Shown here: positions 8,600 to 17,701 of the stretch, piece by piece
Layout: the number at the start of each line of letters is the position of its first letter
How positions within the stretch are numbered: the first letter of the stretch is position 1
Source: Pseudoglutamicibacter albus
GTDB lineage: Bacteria; Actinomycetota; Actinomycetes; Actinomycetales; Micrococcaceae
Assembly: GCF_031458175.1 (NCBI RefSeq)
Contig: NZ_JAVDXX010000001.1
Location: forward strand, 310,001 to 374,000
DNA length: 64,000 nucleotides
Reading direction: 5' to 3'
Notes under the pieces: generated by a model
The model's input: the letters and a program-made list of their open reading frames with translations, nothing else
Told to the model about the DNA's origin: nothing
The model's database searches: none
Program-made: the position numbers and the translations under genes

Positions 8600-9730
8600 A
8601 TGCATCAGCAGGCCATGCTGACGCCGACCAGGCGCCGGGCGCGCCGCGCAGCGATACCGGTTAAAAAAGCGCCCATCATGAAATCAAACGAGGCGCGCCG
8701 CTTCACAGGCTCGTCCCGCTACGGGTTCACCCCAAAGAGAGCCGCGCTGGAAGCATTCGAAGCGCGCGCACTGCAAGCCATGTTCGACGCTGAGGCGGAA
8801 GCTCCGCGCCCCGTCCGCGCCATGGCAGTCACCCGGGTGCACAGCACTCCCGCGCGGAACAGCAGCACGCCAACGCGCGCTACTTCAGGCGCGCCAAAGC
8901 GCGTTACGCCAAGCACGCCAGAACGCGTCGCGCCTGGGCATCTCGCACGGCCCCGCGGCGCAGTACCTGCCGCATCGAACATCCGCGACTTTGAACCCCG
9001 CAGCGCACGCCGCTCTAAGAACGCACGCGCAGCCCGCAAGCTGAACGACTACAGCGGCGCAATCGGCAACATTCCGCAACGCGCCGCAGTGGCCGCAGCG
9101 TCCGCCGGCCTGGTCGCACTGTTGGTTATGCCAAACCACAGCGCACAGAAGAACAGTGAACTCAGCGTAGAGCGAACAGCGCAAACGCTTCCAAAGGTCG
9201 GTGACGTCACCGCACCGACCGTGCCGCAGACCTTCGCGCACGTACAGGCTCAGGCCGTGGCTCCGGAGACCCTGGCGGAAATCCTTGAAGCTGCCGGTGG
9301 TGCCAGCAACCTGACCACCGAACAGCGGCAGGGACTCTTGTCCCACCCTGTCAACCCAGTCCGCATCACGTCGCCATTCGGTAACCGCCCGGACCCATGG
9401 GGTAGCGGGCGCATCGTTGGCCACGTAGGTCAGGACTATGCGACCAGCTGCGGCCAGCCGGTATATGCAACCGGACCGGGAACCGTGGTTCAGGCTGAAT
9501 CCGCAGGCCACTCTGGCATGCGCGTAACGATTGATCACGGTTACGGCCTTGAAACGGCGTACAGCCACAACACTTCCTTCAAGGTGAAGGTAGGCGACAA
9601 GGTGGATACCGGCGATGTGATCGCATTGGCCGGCAGCACAGGCAACTCAACGGCTTGTCACGTGCACTACGAAGTCATTGTCGACGGAGAATTCACTAAC
9701 CCAGCCAGCTGGGTTGGCAGGCCAGAATAG
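8600..9730 (+). CDS. M23 family peptidoglycan endopeptidase
   Basis: 376 aa. The N-terminus is long, basic and Ala/Arg-rich (1-160), then comes one hydrophobic segment (about 165-178, VAAASAGLVALLVMP) that should act as a signal anchor. The catalytic LytM/M23 domain covers about 255-370. Zinc ligands are visible as HVGQD (H-x3-D, about 274) and HVHYEV (H-x-H, about 353), and SPFGNRPDPWGSGRIVGH opens the domain. It should cleave peptide cross-bridges in the wall. The unusually long cytoplasmic-side tail contains repeated TPxR/PxR motifs of unknown purpose. It is followed by the riboswitch-controlled NlpC/P60 gene; a short 6-bp hairpin lies between. Confidence 0.88.
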   Translation: MHQQAMLTPTRRRARRAAIPVKKAPIMKSNEARRFTGSSRYGFTPKRAALEAFEARALQAMFDAEAEAPRPVRAMAVTRVHSTPARNSSTPTRATSGAPKRVTPSTPERVAPGHLARPRGAVPAASNIRDFEPRSARRSKNARAARKLNDYSGAIGNIPQRAAVAAASAGLVALLVMPNHSAQKNSELSVERTAQTLPKVGDVTAPTVPQTFAHVQAQAVAPETLAEILEAAGGASNLTTEQRQGLLSHPVNPVRITSPFGNRPDPWGSGRIVGHVGQDYATSCGQPVYATGPGTVVQAESAGHSGMRVTIDHGYGLETAYSHNTSFKVKVGDKVDTGDVIALAGSTGNSTACHVHYEVIVDGEFTNPASWVGRPE

Positions 9731-9745
9731 GGCTCTTGTAGCCCT
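9729..9745 (+). terminator. Weak hairpin at the M23 gene end
   Basis: AGGGCT-CTTGT-AGCCCT, beginning at the stop codon. The stem is only six pairs with no T-tract, so termination here would be partial at best. Confidence 0.3.
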
Positions 9746-9746
9746 G

Positions 9747-9799
9747 TGATCACAAACCCGTGATCAAAATGTGACAATTCAATAACGATGCAGTATTGT
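9747..9799 (+). promoter_or_regulatory. Promoter region of the riboswitch-NlpC/P60 transcript
   Basis: Inverted repeat TGATCAC-N6-GTGATCA (9747-9766) lies just upstream of a weak promoter: TGTGAC (9770-9775), 18 bp, TATTGT (9794-9799). The symmetry suggests a regulator site. The protein is unknown. Confidence 0.4.
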
Positions 9800-9834
9800 T
9801 ATGAAAGTCGGGTAGAGACATCGACTCGACAACA

Positions 9835-9997
9835 GCTCGGAGCCGAACACTGCCCCGGGCTTAAACAAACCGAACACTCATAGGCAGTGGCGGGGGAACC
9901 AAACTTTGGGGCTAAGACGCTCCTAGGGGTAAAGCGGGAAACCGCCGAGAGACTCCCTCTCGAACCCGACAGCTCACTCCGCAGGCACAGGGAGAGG
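9835..9997 (+). ncRNA. Cyclic di-AMP riboswitch (ydaO/yuaA type)
   Basis: A structured leader with the conserved ydaO landmarks in order: CGGAGCCGAAC, a GGCAGTGG element, GGGGGAACCAAA, CTAGGGGTAAAGC, CTCGAACCCGACAGCTCA and CGCAGGCA. In Actinobacteria this class is typically found upstream of NlpC/P60, rpf and other wall-hydrolase genes, as here. The Shine-Dalgarno of the downstream gene (GGGAGAGG, 9990-9997) sits at its 3' edge, so ligand binding may control translation or read-through. Exact ends are approximate. Confidence 0.9.
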
Positions 9998-10007
9998 TAA
10001 TTTAGAA

Positions 10008-10943
10008 GTGACCAAGCGTATTGACAAGGGACGCCACCGCGCGGCCGTATCCGCTAGCTCATTCGAGGTTCTTAGCCGTGCAGTTGCGTCCAACGCAGGT
10101 GCAATGGGTCGCCAGGCAGCAGTCGTTGCTGCAGCGAGCGGTCTCGTTGTAACCCTCGGCGTAACCGGCGCGAACGCCAGCAAGCAGGACGAAGCAGCAG
10201 CGACCCCTGAAGCGAACAAGACCCTCAACATCGAGCGCACCTCGGCTGTCAAGCCAGCTGACGTCGCTGCGGTCAAGGCTCAGGGCAAGTCTGCTCCAGT
10301 CGCAACTGTCAAGGTAAAGGCAACCCCAGCCCCAGTTGTTGAGGAAGAAGCCCCAAGCACCGAAGAGACTCAGTCCTCGGCTAGCCAAGCCAACAACACT
10401 CAGGGTTCGGCAAACCAGTCCCGTAACAGCCAGGCTGCATCCAACCAGTCCTCGGCATCCCAGACTCGCGACGAGAACGGCCTGACTGAAGCTGACTACG
10501 CGGCACAGACCACCGCCAACGGCAGCACCGCAGCTCCAGCCGCACCGGCTCCTGCACCTAAGGCCACCAAGGCAGACGACTCGACCCCGAAGCCTTCCTC
10601 CGGCATCGCAGCAACCGCACTGTCCTACCAGGGTGCGCCATACGTTTGGGGCGGCAACACCCCAGCTGGCTGGGACTGCTCCGGCTTTGTCCGCTACGTC
10701 TACGCACAGCACGGCATCAACCTGCAGGGCCGCTCGACCCACGCGATGCTCGCATCCGGTCAGCTCAAGCGCGTATCCAATCCGCAGCCGGGCGACCTCG
10801 TATTCCAGAACGGCAACAACCACGTTGCTATCTACATCGGTAACGGCAAGGTCATCGGCGCCCAGAACCCTAAGGTTGGCACCGTGATTCGCCCAGCTAA
10901 CTCGCCATACGGCCCACTCAGCGGCTACTACCGCGTAGGCTAA
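10008..10943 (+). CDS. Secreted NlpC/P60 peptidoglycan endopeptidase
   Basis: 311 aa, GTG start. The N-terminus is basic, then a hydrophobic signal segment (about 32-56, QAAVVAAASGLVVTLGVTGANA). A long Ser/Gln/Asn/Ala/Pro-rich linker (about 100-195) precedes the C-terminal NlpC/P60 domain (about 198-311). Catalytic Cys224 lies in WDCSGFVRYVY, His in NNHVAIYIGNG, and the third polar residue is probably in the IGAQNPKVG segment. It should cut between D-Glu and the diamino acid of the stem peptide, as RipA-type proteins do. It is controlled by the c-di-AMP riboswitch, linking wall cutting to turgor and envelope signalling. The hairpin at 11006 ends it. Confidence 0.92.
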   Translation: MTKRIDKGRHRAAVSASSFEVLSRAVASNAGAMGRQAAVVAAASGLVVTLGVTGANASKQDEAAATPEANKTLNIERTSAVKPADVAAVKAQGKSAPVATVKVKATPAPVVEEEAPSTEETQSSASQANNTQGSANQSRNSQAASNQSSASQTRDENGLTEADYAAQTTANGSTAAPAAPAPAPKATKADDSTPKPSSGIAATALSYQGAPYVWGGNTPAGWDCSGFVRYVYAQHGINLQGRSTHAMLASGQLKRVSNPQPGDLVFQNGNNHVAIYIGNGKVIGAQNPKVGTVIRPANSPYGPLSGYYRVG

Positions 10944-11005
10944 GAGGCTCAAGCTGAACGGCCCACGAAGCTATAACAGCGAAGGCCGTAACAATACCTA
11001 AACGA

Positions 11006-11040
11006 GAAGGGGCGGAACCTGAAAAAGGTTCCGTCCCTTC
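11006..11040 (+). terminator. Terminator of the NlpC/P60 gene
   Basis: GAAGGGGCGGAACCT pairs with AGGTTCCGTCCCTTC (15 bp, one G-U) across a GAAAA loop, followed by CGGCGTTTAAACC. Confidence 0.8.
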
Positions 11041-11113
11041 CGGCGTTTAAACCAAAAATCTAGGCGCTGCCCTCAACCGACGTTCACGTGCATAGAACTT
11101 GGCGACCTCGTGC

Positions 11114-11551
11114 CTAGCTGTTAACAATCCGTGGAAGAACATGCTCACGCAAAAGAGGAGCAATGCTCATATCTTCAAGCGCTTCGGCCGGATCCCGCCA
11201 CGCGATCTCCGCGAGCTCCGCATCCGCACACACCGAGCCATCGACATCTTCGACATAATCAACATCAAACAAATAAGCTATCAATGGAGTATTTGCTTCA
11301 TTCGCGGCCCAGCCTTGCCACACACCCCGGTGTGTAAACCTAGACTGGGGGAGAAACAAGCCGATCTCTTCGCTCAGCTCCCTAACTGCAGCCTCAACAG
11401 GTTGCTCGCCGGGTTCAGGCTTACCGCCAGGCTGCATCCACTTAGACGTACCCTTTTTACGAACTAAAAGGATCCGCCCGGACGTGTCAAGCACCCGGAC
11501 AGCTGAAACAGTGATTGGCTTGTTAATAGAATCTTGATGTGTCGATGTCAT
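11114..11551 (-). CDS. Nudix hydrolase
   Basis: About 145 aa. The Nudix box is complete: GKPEPGE-(7)-RELSEEIGL, matching G-x5-E-x7-R-E-U-x-E-E-x-G-U, so Mg-dependent hydrolysis of a nucleoside diphosphate linked to another group is expected. The start is uncertain: ATG at 11551 (MTSTHQDS), ATG at 11566 or GTG at 11572, none with a Shine-Dalgarno. It is divergent from the ROK gene and shares its promoter region. The substrate is not predictable; the opening VSAVRVLDTSGRILLVRKKGTSKW resembles MutT/YjhB-like members. Confidence 0.85.
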   Translation of the reverse strand: MTSTHQDSINKPITVSAVRVLDTSGRILLVRKKGTSKWMQPGGKPEPGEQPVEAAVRELSEEIGLFLPQSRFTHRGVWQGWAANEANTPLIAYLFDVDYVEDVDGSVCADAELAEIAWRDPAEALEDMSIAPLLREHVLPRIVNS

Positions 11552-11598
11552 ATGAGTCGATGCCATGGCCACACGGGCATGAAGGAGAATGGTTTCTA

Positions 11599-12828
11599 AT
11601 GAGTCCAGCGAACGGTCAGAGCCGCATTGCGGACTTTAACCAGGCTATGGTCCTAGCCGCCATCCGCGCTACCGACGAAGGTGTGTCGCGGGTAGAACTC
11701 GCAGAAAGCACAGGCTTATCCGCGCAAACCATCTCCAACGTGGTGCGCCGGCTCATCAATGACGGCTGGGCCCAAGAATCCGGCCGTGTGATCCACGGCC
11801 CGGGCAAGCCCCGCACCAAGCTACAGCTCGTACCGGACCGGTGCATCGCCGTCGGGATCCACGTAGATTTCTCCGCAGTCGAGTTGGTGCTCATCAACCT
11901 CCATGGTGAGGTCCTCACACAGCGCCGGGACCCTTTCGGGGAGAACTGGGCTTCCGTGGACGTGCAGGTGGCTGAAGTACAGCAGCACATTGCCGAAATG
12001 CTGGAGGCAACCGGCTTCGGGATGGACAAGCTACTCGGCGTGGGAATCGCATCCTCCGGTTACATCAACACAGAGACCGGCGTGATGTACCACCCGTACA
12101 TCTGGGACGACGGTTACGCGATCGTTGAACCCCTCAAAGATGCACTCAACTGCCCGGTCTACCTCGTCCGAGACATGGTTGCTGCGACCGTAGCGGAGCG
12201 TTGGGTGGGGATCGGACGTACAGATTCGCACTTCATGACCGTCTATGTTGGTGCAGGGCTCGGCGCCGGGTTCGTCTCTGACCACCACGTGGTGGTGGGG
12301 CACCGCGGAAACGCCGGGGACTTCACCCACCTGGAAGTCCCATACACCCAAGAAGAGACCTGCCCTAAATGTGGGGCCAACAACTGCCTCTACATCAACC
12401 TTGAACCCCCAGCATTGAAGCGGCTGTTCGCATCTGAAGGTGCCGAGCTGCCAGAGTTGGAAGGGATCCCGCCGTATGCGGAAGCAGAGGTTCTGTTGGC
12501 GCAGATCACTGACGCCTCGAACGACTCGGAAGCCGTGAAACGTGTACGGGAGCACCTTTCAACGCTGATCGGCGACTGCGTTGGCAAGATTGTAGGCCTG
12601 CTCGATCAAGACAAAGTGGTTGTTTCCGGGCCGCTGTGGGAACACGTCCGCAAAGACTACGGGGAAGGCGTAGCCGAACAAGTCCGCTCCCGTGCCGAAG
12701 GCGTAGTCGGGGCGCCGGTTGAGGTTGTGCCGACCGAGCTCGGCCCAGGGATCGCCCCACTAGGTGCTGCTTGTGTAGTGCTCGATGCGGGACTCATGCC
12801 ACGCTGCACGTTCACCGCAAAACGGTAA
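11599..12828 (+). CDS. ROK family transcriptional regulator
   Basis: 409 aa from ATG 11599, with GAAGGAG 11 bases upstream. The N-terminal winged helix (about 12-75) reads VSRVELAESTGLSAQTISNV. The ROK domain follows, with the zinc cluster in TCPKCGANNC (about 253-262) and a ligand-side GNAGDFTHLEV. The usual ATP motif D-x-G-G-T is replaced by GIHVDFSAVELV, so it is probably a sugar-sensing repressor (NagC/XylR type) rather than a kinase. No sugar genes adjoin, so the targets are unknown. Confidence 0.88.
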   Translation: MSPANGQSRIADFNQAMVLAAIRATDEGVSRVELAESTGLSAQTISNVVRRLINDGWAQESGRVIHGPGKPRTKLQLVPDRCIAVGIHVDFSAVELVLINLHGEVLTQRRDPFGENWASVDVQVAEVQQHIAEMLEATGFGMDKLLGVGIASSGYINTETGVMYHPYIWDDGYAIVEPLKDALNCPVYLVRDMVAATVAERWVGIGRTDSHFMTVYVGAGLGAGFVSDHHVVVGHRGNAGDFTHLEVPYTQEETCPKCGANNCLYINLEPPALKRLFASEGAELPELEGIPPYAEAEVLLAQITDASNDSEAVKRVREHLSTLIGDCVGKIVGLLDQDKVVVSGPLWEHVRKDYGEGVAEQVRSRAEGVVGAPVEVVPTELGPGIAPLGAACVVLDAGLMPRCTFTAKR

Positions 12829-12894
12829 ACAGGCAAACGCGCTGAGCGGTGCAAGCGGTTGCGGAATCGGTCGCTCCAACAGTCGCGCCACTTG

Positions 12895-12955
12895 TCAGTG
12901 CCGTCGGATGTCAGTGCCGCGACTCTTAGTGCCGCAACGCTTAGTGCTGCGACTA
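12895..12955. repeat. 15-16-bp degenerate tandem array between the ROK gene and tRNA-Arg
   Basis: Four units: TCAGTGCCGTCGGATG, TCAGTGCCGCGACTC, TTAGTGCCGCAACGC and TTAGTGCTGCGACTA. The phase runs on into the tRNA 3' end (TTTGGTGCCCC). Confidence 0.75.
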
Positions 12956-12957
12956 TT

Positions 12958-13034
12958 TGGTGCCCCTGGCGGGATTCGAACCCACGGCCTTCCCTTTAGG
13001 AGAGGGACGCTCTATCCATCTGAGCTACAGAGGC
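12958..13034 (-). tRNA. tRNA-Arg (anticodon CCU), CCA encoded
   Basis: The minus strand gives a full cloverleaf. Acceptor GCCTCTG pairs with CAGGGGC (one U-G), the D arm contains GCTCAGATGGATAGAGC, and the anticodon stem TCCCT/AGGGA encloses loop CTCCTAA (anticodon CCT). The T arm contains GGTTCGAATCC, and CCA is encoded. It reads AGG codons. 77 nt including CCA. Confidence 0.97.
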
Positions 13035-13095
13035 TTACGTGTTCGTACGCATCGTGATGCACGGAAGCGACAACACGCCTTGTTCATTCTAGCGC

Positions 13096-13749
13096 CTACT
13101 GCGCGCCATCATAGTTCGGGTCATTCCAGCGTTTACGGAACTCGGTGATAAACCACACCACCGGCAGCACGATGACGCAGACGGTGATGACAGCTAACAG
13201 TACCCAACGGATGAGGCCGATCACGGCGGTCGCGGTCACCAGTGTGGACCCTGTTGCTGAGAGCATTTCGTCGATCATGATGTGGCTTGCGATGCTGACC
13301 GGGATGAATGCGAGGCACGCCCAGATCAGTGTCTGCTTGATGGCTTTGTTCGCAGGCCCCACGAGTGCCGCTACGGCGGCGCCTGCAGCAGCTACGAAAA
13401 CAGTGAACAGCGTGCCCGCTGCCATGTGTGCGCCCGAGAGCAGCACATGGTGGTCCTTGTTCATCGCAGAACGGATGCCATCCACGGTTGCCGTATCAAA
13501 CCAGAACAAATGATCAGGCAGGACCGTTCCAACAGCCTGATGCAGTTGAGGCAAGGTGTTCCCGTGGAAATACCACGTCAGTACGGCGGCGGCCACGACG
13601 AGCGCGATCACAAACGAACGCGGGCTCATGTTATTGCGTGTGTCGTTGGGATCAGCGCCATGAGGGCTGTGGTTCGCGGCAGAACGCTGGGGCACAGGGG
13701 CATTCTTACGGGCAGGGGAATGGCTCGGGCGACGACGTTTACGGGACAT
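13096..13749 (-). CDS. Multi-pass membrane protein, function unknown
   Basis: 217 aa from ATG 13749. The N-terminus is basic (MSRKRRRPSHSPARKNAP), then five or so membrane helices: about 42-62 (SFVIALVVAAAVLTWYF), 102-125, 135-158, 165-185 and 185-206. It ends hydrophilic (EFRKRWNDPNYDGAQ). A longer frame upstream runs into pcrA and is rejected. It is divergent from pcrA with a 63-base gap, and no family is recognised. Confidence 0.75.
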   Translation of the reverse strand: MSRKRRRPSHSPARKNAPVPQRSAANHSPHGADPNDTRNNMSPRSFVIALVVAAAVLTWYFHGNTLPQLHQAVGTVLPDHLFWFDTATVDGIRSAMNKDHHVLLSGAHMAAGTLFTVFVAAAGAAVAALVGPANKAIKQTLIWACLAFIPVSIASHIMIDEMLSATGSTLVTATAVIGLIRWVLLAVITVCVIVLPVVWFITEFRKRWNDPNYDGAQ

Positions 13750-13812
13750 GCTTTCTATTATGGGCGACGCCGCGGGCGAAGGCTCAGTCCGCATCATTAG
13801 ACTAGAAGCGCT

Positions 13813-16302
13813 ATGGATGCCCTCTTCGATCCTTTCGGTTCCTCCCACGCCACCCGTTCCGCGCAACAGCCCGCGCAACGCGTATCGCCTGATGCGCTCG
13901 TGGACGGCCTGAATCCGCAACAGAAAGCCGCGGTCCTCCACCGGGGTGCGCCGCTGCTGATCGTGGCGGGCGCCGGCTCCGGGAAGACGCGCGTGCTGAC
14001 TCACCGCATCGCGCACCTTCTCGCTACAGGTGAGGCACGCCCCGGTGAGATCCTCGCGATCACATTCACCAACAAGGCTGCAGCGGAGATGAGGGAGCGC
14101 GTCGGGCAGATCGTGGGGGAGCGGGCACAGAACATGTGGATCTCCACATTCCACTCCACAGCGGTGCGCATCCTGCGTAGGGAAGCCAAAGCGTTGGGCA
14201 TGAAGTCCAGCTTCAGCATCTATGACGCCCAGGATTCACTGCGGCTGATCACGATGATCGCTAAAGGCCTGGAACTGGACCCTAAACGGTTCGCGCCGAA
14301 GGCTCTACAGAACAAGATTTCCGCACTCAAGAACGAGCTCGTGGATCCAGAGGATTACGCGGGCATGATCCAGCAGAACAACCCGTTCGAAAAAGCGGTC
14401 TCCCAGGTTTATACCGAATACGCAGCGCGCCTCAAACAAGCCAACGCATTCGATTTCGATGACCTGCTGACACAACTGGTGTACCTGATGCGGGCGTTCC
14501 CCGAGATCCGTGATTCCTACCGCCGCCGGTTCCGCCACATCCTGGTCGATGAGTATCAGGACACCAACCACGCCCAGTACGCGTTCATCCGCGAACTCAC
14601 CGCAGGCGAGTCCCCAGTTGAGGGCGCTGAACTGACCGTTGTGGGTGATACCGATCAGTCGATCTACGCGTTCCGCGGCGCCGACATCCGCAACATCCGG
14701 GACTTCGAAGAAGACTTCCCCGATGCGGTGACCATCAAACTGGAACAGAACTACCGCTCAACCCAGAACATCCTGGGTGCTGCGAACGCCGTGATCTCCC
14801 ACAATTCACAACGGCAAGATAAATCCTTGTGGACCGCGTTGGGTGACGGCGAGAAAATCGTCGGCTACGTCGCCGAATCCGAACAAGCAGAGGCGAAGTT
14901 CATTGCCGATGAGATCCTGCGGCTCTCCGACGAAGACGGCATCCGCCCCGGCGACGTCGCGATCTTCTACCGCACCAACGCCCAATCCCGTTCGATCGAA
15001 GAACAACTCATGCGGGTAGACATCCGCTACACCGTAGTAGGCGGCACACGCTTCTATGACCGCAAAGAGATCCGCGACGCGATCGCCTACCTCCGGGTTC
15101 TGGTCAACACCGCAGACGACATATCGCTACGCCGCATCCTCAACGAACCCAAGCGAGGCATCGGCGATCGTGCGGAAGGGGCCGTTGCGGCGCTCGCCGA
15201 ACGCGACCGCATCCCATTCTGGGAGGCGCTCTTGCGGGCCGATGAAGCACCCGGGATAGCGACCCGCTCACTCAACCAGGTACGTGCCTTCACCGAGATG
15301 ATGCAGCAACTCATCACCGTCGCGGAAGGCTCCGGCCCCACCGCCGCCCTCGAAGCGGTACTCGAACAGACCGGCTACCTGCACACCCTGCGGACCTCAT
15401 CCGACCCGCAAGATGAATCCCGCGTAGAAAACCTCGCAGAACTCGTCGCCGTAGTGAGGGACTTCGAAAAGGAACACCCAGAAGACGGCCTCGCAGAGTT
15501 CCTCGAACAGGTCTCCCTGGTAGCCGACGCCGACTCGATCCCGGATCAACCCGACGACTCCGAAGGGGCCGCGCTCGCCGCCGCGGAAGGCCAGGTCACC
15601 CTCATGACCCTGCACACCGCGAAAGGCCTCGAATTCCCGGTTGTGTTCCTCACTGGGATGGAACACGGGATCTTCCCGCATCAGCGCTCCCTCACAGACC
15701 CCAAAGAGCTCGAAGAAGAACGCCGGCTCGCATACGTCGGCATCACCCGAGCCCGCCAGCGGCTCTATGTTACGCGCGCCGAATACCGTTCGATGTGGGG
15801 CCAAGCCCAATACAATCCGGCCAGCCAATTCCTCGAAGAAATCCCTGACGAACTCCTCGACTGGCAACGCGAAGGCACGACCCGCACGCCCGTCGGCGGA
15901 ACCGGCTTCGCAACCAGCCGCTACAGCAACCGTTGGGGCTCCGACACCGCAAGCTGGGCAGTGCCAGGAGCCGGCCGCAACCGCGGCCGCATGAGTGGGG
16001 ACCCAGAACCACACACCCTACGTACAGGCCCAGTATCAAACGGAAAACAAGCCGCGGCAGGCCCACCCGTGACCAACTCCGGGCGGCCATACGAGCCGCG
16101 GGCCGCATCGGGCGCAAACCCCTCCGGCGACGGCGAAATCCTCGAACTCACGCCAGGCGAGAAGGTCATCCACGCGACCTTCGGAAACGGCACGGTCAAA
16201 GCCGTTGCGGGGCAAGGCCCTAAGACCGTGGCGACCGTAGTGTTCGACACCGCAGGAGAGAAACGACTCCTGCTGCGCTACGCGCCACTGAGCAAAGCCT
16301 AA
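13813..16302 (+). CDS. pcrA: ATP-dependent DNA helicase PcrA/UvrD
   Basis: 829 aa, a superfamily 1A 3'-5' helicase for repair and replication restart. Motif Q and Walker A are visible early (LNPQQKAAVLHRG; GAGSGKTRVLTHR). Later come motif II (LVDEYQDTN), motif III (GDTDQSIYAFRGAD), motif IV (LEQNYRSTQNI), motif V (LMTLHTAKGLEFPVVF) and motif VI (RLAYVGITRARQRL). A low-complexity stretch (about 690-760) precedes the C-terminal Tudor-like segment containing VIHATFGNGTVKAV, which in PcrA binds RNA polymerase. The length is normal for actinobacterial UvrD1/PcrA. ATG follows closely on a TAGACT-like -10, so the transcript may be near-leaderless. Confidence 0.96.
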   Translation: MDALFDPFGSSHATRSAQQPAQRVSPDALVDGLNPQQKAAVLHRGAPLLIVAGAGSGKTRVLTHRIAHLLATGEARPGEILAITFTNKAAAEMRERVGQIVGERAQNMWISTFHSTAVRILRREAKALGMKSSFSIYDAQDSLRLITMIAKGLELDPKRFAPKALQNKISALKNELVDPEDYAGMIQQNNPFEKAVSQVYTEYAARLKQANAFDFDDLLTQLVYLMRAFPEIRDSYRRRFRHILVDEYQDTNHAQYAFIRELTAGESPVEGAELTVVGDTDQSIYAFRGADIRNIRDFEEDFPDAVTIKLEQNYRSTQNILGAANAVISHNSQRQDKSLWTALGDGEKIVGYVAESEQAEAKFIADEILRLSDEDGIRPGDVAIFYRTNAQSRSIEEQLMRVDIRYTVVGGTRFYDRKEIRDAIAYLRVLVNTADDISLRRILNEPKRGIGDRAEGAVAALAERDRIPFWEALLRADEAPGIATRSLNQVRAFTEMMQQLITVAEGSGPTAALEAVLEQTGYLHTLRTSSDPQDESRVENLAELVAVVRDFEKEHPEDGLAEFLEQVSLVADADSIPDQPDDSEGAALAAAEGQVTLMTLHTAKGLEFPVVFLTGMEHGIFPHQRSLTDPKELEEERRLAYVGITRARQRLYVTRAEYRSMWGQAQYNPASQFLEEIPDELLDWQREGTTRTPVGGTGFATSRYSNRWGSDTASWAVPGAGRNRGRMSGDPEPHTLRTGPVSNGKQAAAGPPVTNSGRPYEPRAASGANPSGDGEILELTPGEKVIHATFGNGTVKAVAGQGPKTVATVVFDTAGEKRLLLRYAPLSKA

Positions 16303-16515
16303 GCCAGCGAAAACACCCTATTGTGAGGCGCATCACCACCGGGCTGAACAAGGCGGCCGGCACGCGGTATCCTGAAGAGTGGTGGCGCACGCCGTAGCGC
16401 CAAGCAAGGCCACGCCGGCCTTGCACCATCGGCATAAGAATCTAACAAGATCACGGATCATGAGGTTCTGTGTGCCGATGCCGAAACACACTTCTTATAG
16501 GAAGAGGACAACACC

Positions 16516-17679
16516 GTGGACCTGTTTGAATACCAGGCGCGCGACCTGTTCGAAAAGCACGGCGTACCCGTGCTCGCCGGTACAGTCGCGACCACCCCTG
16601 AGGAAGCCAAGGCCGCAGCCGAAAAGATGGGCGGCGTCACCGTCGTCAAGGCTCAGGTCAAGGTGGGTGGCCGAGGTAAGGCTGGCGGCGTCAAGGTCGC
16701 AAAGAACGCCGACGAAGCCTACGAGCACGCCAAGGCAATCCTGGGCATGGACATCAAGGGTCACACCGTCCACCGCGTCATGATCGCCCAGGGTGCGAAC
16801 ATCGCCTCCGAATACTACTTCTCGATCCTCCTGGACCGCGCAAACCGCAACTACCTGGCAATGTGCTCGGTTGAGGGCGGCATGGAAATTGAGCAGCTCG
16901 CAGTAGAGCGCCCAGAAGCCCTCGCTAAGGTTCCAGTCGACCCAACCAAGGGCATCGACGAAGCCAAGGCACAGGAGATCGTTGAGAAGGCCAACTTCGA
17001 CGCTGAAACCGCCGCCAAGGTCGTTCCAGTCATCCAGAAGCTCTGGGACGTCTTCGTGAAGGAAGACGCAACCCTCGTTGAGGTCAACCCGCTCGTATCC
17101 GACGCTGACGGCAACGTTCTCGCACTCGACGGCAAGGTCTCCCTCGATGACAACGCAGAGTTCCGCCAGCCAGAACACGCAGACCTCGTCGACGAGAAGG
17201 CTGAAGACCCACTCGAAGCGAAAGCCAAGGAACTCGGCCTGAACTACGTCAAGCTCGACGGCCAGGTAGGCATCATCGGTAACGGTGCCGGCCTCGTCAT
17301 GTCCACCCTCGACGTCGTCGCCTACGCAGGCGAGAACCACGGCGGCATGAAACCAGCTAACTTCCTCGACATCGGTGGCGGCGCCTCCGCAGAGGTCATG
17401 GCTAACGGCCTCGACGTGATCCTCAACGACGAACAGGTCAAGTCCGTGTTCGTCAACGTCTTCGGCGGCATCACCGCATGCGACGCTGTAGCATCCGGCA
17501 TCGTGAAGGCCCTCGAAATCCTGGGCGACAAGGCAACCAAGCCACTGGTTGTCCGCCTGGACGGAAACAACGTTGAAGAAGGCCGCCGCATCTTGTCGGA
17601 GGCTAACCACCCGCTCGTGACCATGGCCACGGGCATGGACGAAGGCGCCGACAAGGCAGCCGAGCTGGCCAACGCCTGA
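16516..17679 (+). CDS. sucC: Succinyl-CoA synthetase beta subunit
   Basis: 387 aa, full length. GTG start ([20 protein letters not shown]) after AGGAAGAGGA. It has an N-terminal ATP-grasp domain with [18 protein letters not shown] and EVNPLV, and a C-terminal CoA-ligase domain with [14 protein letters not shown] and VFGGITACD. With SucD it interconverts succinyl-CoA and succinate with nucleotide phosphorylation. sucD begins 22 bases downstream in the same operon. Strong C-ending codon bias indicates high expression. Confidence 0.98.
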   Translation: MDLFEYQARDLFEKHGVPVLAGTVATTPEEAKAAAEKMGGVTVVKAQVKVGGRGKAGGVKVAKNADEAYEHAKAILGMDIKGHTVHRVMIAQGANIASEYYFSILLDRANRNYLAMCSVEGGMEIEQLAVERPEALAKVPVDPTKGIDEAKAQEIVEKANFDAETAAKVVPVIQKLWDVFVKEDATLVEVNPLVSDADGNVLALDGKVSLDDNAEFRQPEHADLVDEKAEDPLEAKAKELGLNYVKLDGQVGIIGNGAGLVMSTLDVVAYAGENHGGMKPANFLDIGGGASAEVMANGLDVILNDEQVKSVFVNVFGGITACDAVASGIVKALEILGDKATKPLVVRLDGNNVEEGRRILSEANHPLVTMATGMDEGADKAAELANA

Positions 17680-17701
17680 GAAAAGGGAACTGAGAAAACT
17701 C

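Noticed and set aside
11599-12828. ROK protein as a sugar kinase
   Set aside because: It has a DNA-binding N-terminus and lacks the D-x-G-G-T phosphate motif, so it is called a regulator.
13750-14154. N-terminal extension of the membrane gene at 13096 into pcrA
   Set aside because: The added residues are the antisense of PcrA helicase motifs.
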